Part shown: one piece after another, positions 8,015 through 11,526 of the stretch
How the letters are laid out: each line of letters begins with the position of its first letter
How positions within the stretch are numbered: position 1 is the first letter of the stretch
Translations under genes and position numbers: made by a program
DNA from: an uncultured Fretibacterium sp.
GTDB lineage: Bacteria; Synergistota; Synergistia; Synergistales; Aminobacteriaceae
Reading direction: 5' to 3'
Assembly (NCBI RefSeq): GCF_938040765.1
Contig: NZ_CALIAA010000122.1
Coordinates: 1-11,526, forward strand
DNA length: 11,526 nt
Notes under the pieces: generated by a model
The model's input: only the letters and a program-made list of their open reading frames with translations
The model's database searches: none
What the model was told of the DNA's origin: nothing

Positions 8015-8041
8015 TCAGCACTCAAGCTATCGGAGTGCTAA
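8015..8041. promoter_or_regulatory. CIRCE operator (HrcA binding site)
   Basis: The inverted repeat TCAGCACTC-N9-GAGTGCTAA matches the CIRCE consensus TTAGCACTC-N9-GAGTGCTAA with one mismatch in the left arm as written. It starts about 13 bases beyond the -10 box of the groES promoter, so bound HrcA would block initiation; heat inactivates HrcA and releases groESL. Confidence 0.95.
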
Positions 8042-8054
8042 TTGTTATGCGAAA

Positions 8055-8083
8055 ATATTAGCCCTTCGCCTCGCGATCGGCAA
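8055..8083 (-). promoter_or_regulatory. groESL promoter
   Basis: On the minus strand TTGCCG (8083-8078) and TAATAT (8060-8055) are separated by exactly 17 bases, a vegetative sigma70-type promoter. Transcription would start just upstream of the CIRCE element, the normal arrangement for HrcA-repressed groESL. Confidence 0.7.
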
Positions 8084-8136
8084 TAGGGCAAATTACGTAT
8101 CGCTGAACTTTATGATAGAGGCCCAATATCCCAAGT

Positions 8137-8196
8137 AAAAAGCTCCCCGCTTTCGGGGGGACAGGGGAACAGCCTGTCCGCCCGGCAGCGGGGAGC
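8137..8196 (-). terminator. Nested rho-independent terminator of the symporter gene
   Basis: On the minus strand GCTCCCCGCT (8196-8187) pairs with AGCGGGGAGC (8151-8142) and runs straight into TTTTT (8141-8137). Inside, GGACAGG pairs with CCTGTCC to make a second stem. It begins 21 bases after the stop at 8217 and separates this transcript from the groESL promoter region. Confidence 0.88.
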
Positions 8197-8216
8197 CTGA
8201 AGATCCGATGGCTCGG

Positions 8217-9653
8217 TTACAGCAGACGATTGCGGTCGAAGGGTTTGCCCTCGTTGTACTCCCTCAGGAGCTGGGCGACCTTTCCGCTCAGGAGCAGCAG
8301 GGCGATGAGGTTCGGAATGACCATGATCCCGTTGAAGAAGTCCGTGAGCTCCCAGACCAGATCGATCTTCAGGCAGCTGCCCGTCAGGATGCACAGCACG
8401 ACGATAAGCTGATAGGGAAGCAGTCCTTTGGCGCCGAAGAGGTAACGGATGTTCGTCTCCCCGAAGTAATACCAGCCGATGATCGTGGAGAAGGCGAAGA
8501 ACAGCAGGCAGATGGCGATGAAGGTATAGCCGAACTCCCCCATGAAGTGCGCTTTGAAGGCCTCCTGGACGAGGACGATCCCCTTCTTGATGGGCTCGCC
8601 CTTCTCGTTGAAGTTCGTGTCGAGGATCCCGGAGGACATGACGGTGAAGATCGTGATGTTCAGGACGACGAAGGTATCGATGAAGACGGCGATGACGCCG
8701 AGCACGCCCTGCTCCACGGGATGATTGACCTTCGCCACCGCGTGGGCGTGGGGCGTCGAGCCCATGCCGGCCTCGTTGGAGAAGAGGCCGCGGGCGATGC
8801 CGTAGCGGGCCGCCGTGGCCACCGCGACGCCGGCCGCCCCGCCCCAGACCGCCTTGGCTGAGAAGGCGCAGGAGAAGATCTGTGCAAACACCGCCGGGAT
8901 GCGGGAGGCGTTCATGACGATGAGGGCCAGCCCTGCAGCCATGTAAAGGATAGCCATGATGGGAACGAGCTTCTCCGTGACGGCCGCGATGCGCTTCACG
9001 CCGCCCAGGAAGATGGCGCCGGCAATGACGGCGAGGCCGATGCCGACGACGACCTGGTCGATGTCGAAGGCGTTCTTGAAGGCGTCGCTGATGGAGTTGG
9101 CCTGGACCATGTTGCCCATGAACCCGAGGGCCAGGATGATGGCGACGGCGAAGAAGCCCGCGAGGAACTTCGCGACGGGCCCGTTGCCGAGCCCGCGGGA
9201 GATGTAGTAGGCCGGGCCGCCGACCACCTGCCCCGTCTCGTCCTCCTCCTTATAGAGCTGCGCCAGGCAGGCCTCGCCGAAGTTGGTGGCCATGCCGAAG
9301 AAGGCGGCGACCCACATCCAGAAGATGGCCCCAGGGCCGCCGGTGACGAGGGCGGTCATGGCCCCCACCAGGTTTCCCGTTCCGACCTGCGCGGCGATGG
9401 CCGTCGTCAGGGCCTGGAACGAGCTCATTCCCGACTTGCCCGCGGCCTCTCCGAAGAGCGAGAAGTTGCCGAAGAGCCTGCGGCAGGCCATCCCAAACTT
9501 CGAGACCTGGACGAACCCCAGCCGAAGGGTGAAGAATATCCCCGTCCCGCAGAGGAGGGGGATCAGGAATTTCGTGCCCCAGAGAAAGCTGTTTGCCTGA
9601 GTGGTCCATTTCAGGAGTTCCTCGAAAAAGGGTAGTGCCAAAATACTTTCCAT
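8217..9653 (-). CDS. AGCS-family sodium:amino-acid symporter
   Basis: A 478-residue integral membrane protein, the usual size for the alanine/glycine:cation symporter family, importing a small neutral amino acid with Na+. About ten to eleven hydrophobic segments are visible. Family signatures are SSFQALTTAIAAQVGTGNLVG (77-97), GGPGAIFWMW (105-114) and GLFSNEAGMGSTPHAHA (289-305). Substrate cannot be assigned between alanine, glycine and glutamine. Some family members, such as AlsT/GlnT in Bacillus, are linked to glutamine, and the divergent neighbour here is a glutamine synthetase. The start is ATG 9653, with AAGGAG about 10 bases upstream. It is a single-gene unit with its own promoter and terminator. 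Confidence 0.95.
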   Translation of the reverse strand: MESILALPFFEELLKWTTQANSFLWGTKFLIPLLCGTGIFFTLRLGFVQVSKFGMACRRLFGNFSLFGEAAGKSGMSSFQALTTAIAAQVGTGNLVGAMTALVTGGPGAIFWMWVAAFFGMATNFGEACLAQLYKEEDETGQVVGGPAYYISRGLGNGPVAKFLAGFFAVAIILALGFMGNMVQANSISDAFKNAFDIDQVVVGIGLAVIAGAIFLGGVKRIAAVTEKLVPIMAILYMAAGLALIVMNASRIPAVFAQIFSCAFSAKAVWGGAAGVAVATAARYGIARGLFSNEAGMGSTPHAHAVAKVNHPVEQGVLGVIAVFIDTFVVLNITIFTVMSSGILDTNFNEKGEPIKKGIVLVQEAFKAHFMGEFGYTFIAICLLFFAFSTIIGWYYFGETNIRYLFGAKGLLPYQLIVVLCILTGSCLKIDLVWELTDFFNGIMVIPNLIALLLLSGKVAQLLREYNEGKPFDRNRLL

Positions 9654-9692
9654 GAAATACCTGCTCCTTCCTGAACATATATAAGATGGAGG

Positions 9693-9708
9693 CGGCCCGG
9701 CAGGGCCG
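9693..9708 (-). other. Small leader hairpin upstream of the symporter
   Basis: CGGCCC and GGGCCG form a 6-bp GC stem around a 4-base loop, placed near the predicted 5' end of the symporter mRNA. It could stabilise the transcript. No riboswitch consensus is recognised around it. Confidence 0.35.
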
Positions 9709-9724
9709 AGGGGTCAACACTCCG

Positions 9725-9753
9725 ATTGTATAGAGAAAGAAGGCATCTGTCCA
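9725..9753 (-). promoter_or_regulatory. Symporter promoter
   Basis: On the minus strand TGGACA (9753-9748) and TACAAT (9730-9725) are 17 bases apart. Transcription would begin near 9718, giving a leader of about 65 bases. Confidence 0.6.
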
Positions 9754-9868
9754 CCAAAATCTGCAAATTATATTTTCACCCTTCAGATTGAGGGCTCAAA
9801 CTCTATGGGGGATACGGCGCATGGCCCCGCCCCTTCGATGAGACGAGGGCAACCGAGGAACCGTCCAA

Positions 9869-9882
9869 CGGAAATATTTCCG
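9869..9882. promoter_or_regulatory. 14-bp perfect palindrome, candidate operator upstream of glnN
   Basis: CGGAAATATTTCCG is identical on both strands. It ends 23 bases before the glnN -35 box, a position suited to an activator or to a repressor acting on both divergent genes. It does not match the GlnR consensus (TGTNAN7TNACA). The regulator is unknown. Confidence 0.45.
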
Positions 9883-9905
9883 CATAAGGACACGCAGTCA
9901 CACGC

Positions 9906-9934
9906 TTAAAATGGATTCAACGACAGGCTATAAT
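9906..9934 (+). promoter_or_regulatory. glnN promoter
   Basis: TTAAAA (9906-9911, 4 of 6 matches to TTGACA) and a perfect TATAAT (9929-9934) are separated by 17 bases. The predicted leader is about 58 bases, ending in the GGAG (9989-9992) that serves the start at 9999. Confidence 0.7.
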
Positions 9935-9998
9935 ATCATTATGTCGAGAACAAGCAGTTTTTTCACCGTGTTTTTATGTTTGATATCTGGAGATGATG

Positions 9999-11526
9999 AT
10001 GTTGCGGGATAAATATCCGACGGTGCGGGAGATCTTCGGATCTATGGTCTTCGACCGCAGGGCCATGAAGGAGAAGCTGAACCAGGACGTCTACGAGCGG
10101 CTTGTCGCCGCGATGGAGGGGCGACAAAAGCTGGACGCGGGGCTTGCGGACACCGTGGCGATGGCGATGCGGGACTGGGCCGTTGCGCACGGGGCGACGC
10201 ACTGGGCGCACTGGTTCCACCCCCAGACCGAGCTGACGGCCGAGAAACATCAGGCATTCACCGTGCCCGGACCCGATGGTACCCCCATCGACGTGTTCCG
10301 GGGAAGCGACCTGATCCAGGGCGAGCCGGACGCCTCCTCCTTCCCCTCGGCGGGGAAGCGCTCCACCTTCGAGGCACGGGGCTACAACGCATGGGACATC
10401 AGCAGCCCCGCGTTCATCGTGAAGAGCGCCAAAGGGGGTACGCTCTGCATCCCCTCGGTGTTCCTGTCCTGCGACGGGACCCCGCTCGACCTGAAGACCC
10501 CCCTGCTCAGAGCCCTGGACGCCCTCGAGGGACGCGCGCTCAAGCTCCTGAAGCTGTTCGGACGCAGGGGGATCCGCAGCGTCCGCATGACGGTCGGCGC
10601 GGAACAGGAGTTCTTCCTCCTGGACCGTCCGCGCGCCCAGGGGCGTCCGGACATCCGGTTCTGCGGCCGCACGCTGATCGGCGCGCAGCCCGCGAAGGAC
10701 CAGAAGCTGGACCACCATTACCTCGGCGCCATACCGCCCCGCATCCTGAGCTACATGGAGGACGTGGAGCGCGACCTCGCGCGGCTCGGCATCTCCATCG
10801 CCACGCGGCACAACGAGGTGGCGCGCTGCCAGTTCGAGTTCGCCCCGCTCTTCTCCGATGCGAACACGGCCTGCGACCAGAACCAGATCCTTATGGAGAC
10901 GATGCGGAAACTGGCCAGACGGCACGACCTGCGCCTGCTCTTCCACGAGAAGCCCTTCCAGGGGATGAACGGAAGCGGGAAGCACGTCAACGTATCCCTG
11001 ATGGACAGCGAGGGCAACAACCTCCTGAAGCCGTCCCACAGCCATCGGCGCAACGTCGTGTTCCTGACCTTCCTGGCCGCCGTCGTGCTGGGGGTCTCGA
11101 AGTACCACAGCCTGCTCCAGGCCTCCACGGCCACGGCGGGCAACCTGTTCCGCCTCGGGGGACACGAGGCCCCCCCTTCCATCACCAGCGTATATCTGGG
11201 GTCCGCCCTGACCGAGCTCCTGTCCCGGCTCGACCAGGCGGACGTCTCCCTTCCGGACAGGGGGCCGATGGACCTCGGCCTCGCGAAGCTCCCCTCGATC
11301 ATCCCCTACGACAGCGACCGGAACCGGACGGCGCCCGTGGCCTTCACCGGCGACAAGTTCGAGTTCCGGGCCCCCGGCGCATCGCAGTCCATCGCCCTCC
11401 CCGTGACGATGTTCGCGTCGCTCTGGGCATGGGGGGTGCAGCAGATGACCGATATGATCGAGGAACGCAGCTCGGGGGGCAAGGACCCCATGGACGTGGC
11501 GCTGGACGCGGTGAAGGAGGCCGTCC
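9999..11526 (+). CDS. glnN: Type III glutamine synthetase, truncated by the window edge
   Basis: The first 509 codons of a GSIII, a family of about 700 residues, so roughly 200 residues lie beyond the edge. It makes glutamine from glutamate, ammonia and ATP in the cytoplasm. Signatures in order: ATHWAHWFHPQTELTAEKH in the N-terminal domain, QGEPDASSFPS, GAEQEFFLLD with E202 and E204 as likely metal ligands, RHNEVARCQFE (270-280), NGSGKHVNVS (324-333), GGHEAPPS (387-394), and FTGDKFEFRAPGASQS around K453 and R457. The N-terminus is shorter than in many GSIII proteins. Three consecutive ATGs (9993, 9996, 9999) are in frame; 9999 is chosen because the GGAG is 6 bases upstream of it, and an in-frame TGA at 9981 bars any longer start. 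The stretches ARCQ and HVNVS differ from the HNEVAP and HNNWS I remember as usual. Confidence 0.96.
   Translation, partial: MLRDKYPTVREIFGSMVFDRRAMKEKLNQDVYERLVAAMEGRQKLDAGLADTVAMAMRDWAVAHGATHWAHWFHPQTELTAEKHQAFTVPGPDGTPIDVFRGSDLIQGEPDASSFPSAGKRSTFEARGYNAWDISSPAFIVKSAKGGTLCIPSVFLSCDGTPLDLKTPLLRALDALEGRALKLLKLFGRRGIRSVRMTVGAEQEFFLLDRPRAQGRPDIRFCGRTLIGAQPAKDQKLDHHYLGAIPPRILSYMEDVERDLARLGISIATRHNEVARCQFEFAPLFSDANTACDQNQILMETMRKLARRHDLRLLFHEKPFQGMNGSGKHVNVSLMDSEGNNLLKPSHSHRRNVVFLTFLAAVVLGVSKYHSLLQASTATAGNLFRLGGHEAPPSITSVYLGSALTELLSRLDQADVSLPDRGPMDLGLAKLPSIIPYDSDRNRTAPVAFTGDKFEFRAPGASQSIALPVTMFASLWAWGVQQMTDMIEERSSGGKDPMDVALDAVKEAV

Larger units (their letters stand above)
9654..9998. other. Divergent intergenic region between symporter and glutamine synthetase
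   Basis: This 345-base gap holds the leftward symporter promoter (9725-9753), the rightward glnN promoter (9906-9934), a 14-bp palindrome (9869-9882) and a weak CCCTT/GAGGG hairpin (9779-9794). I see no convincing coding frame, tRNA or riboswitch in it. Confidence 0.7.

Noticed and set aside
9720..9900. Glycine riboswitch ahead of the AGCS symporter (common for this family)
   Set aside because: The minus strand contains a CGAAGGGG-like piece, but the rest of the conserved core is missing and the predicted promoter lies downstream of it.
9963..11165. 400-codon minus-strand ORF opposite glutamine synthetase
   Set aside because: It is an antisense shadow; the plus strand carries all GSIII motifs in one open frame.

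Overview
High-GC bacterial DNA (coding regions look well above 60% GC, AT-rich only in intergenic gaps). The gene content suggests a diderm anaerobe, possibly of the Synergistota: a type III glutamine synthetase, an SLH-anchored exported FAD oxidoreductase, an AGCS amino-acid/sodium symporter, a HrcA/CIRCE-controlled groESL operon, and a radical-SAM/DUF4130 pair of the kind common in anaerobes. The taxon is an inference from protein character, not a proven assignment.

Layout. (1) 1-58, minus strand: possible start of a gene leaving the left edge. (2) 108-3051, plus strand: a possible 37-codon leader ORF overlapping the start of a BamE-like exported protein (218-724), then a 753-residue exported FAD-dependent oxidoreductase (TTG start at 790) ending in SLH-type repeats. 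A strong intrinsic terminator follows at 3083-3115. (3) 3231-5260, plus strand: a two-gene operon with its own TATAAT promoter, encoding a radical SAM protein with a C-terminal helix-hairpin-helix and a DUF4130 protein whose start touches the first gene's stop. This is a predicted DNA modification/repair pair of unknown chemistry. (4) 5340-5789, minus strand: a small exported protein of unknown function. (5) 6035-7991, minus strand: groES-groEL behind a sigma70-type promoter and a near-perfect CIRCE operator. The groES reading frame is broken near codon 9 as the sequence stands. (6) 8217-9653, minus strand: an AGCS-family symporter with a nested terminator. (7) 9999-11526, plus strand: type III glutamine synthetase (glnN), cut by the right edge and divergent from the symporter across a 345-base gap. 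That gap holds a promoter for each gene and a 14-bp perfect palindrome.

Working together: the symporter and glutamine synthetase could form a divergent amino-acid/nitrogen unit (uptake of alanine, glycine or glutamine; assimilation of ammonia). groESL is a heat-shock operon. The radical SAM/DUF4130 pair is the least understood system here. The most striking single observation is the groES frame break: the ATG with the ideal ribosome binding site reads MNLKPLGD and then hits a stop, while the rest of GroES continues intact in another frame. This fits a 5-base deletion, or an equivalent sequencing or assembly error.
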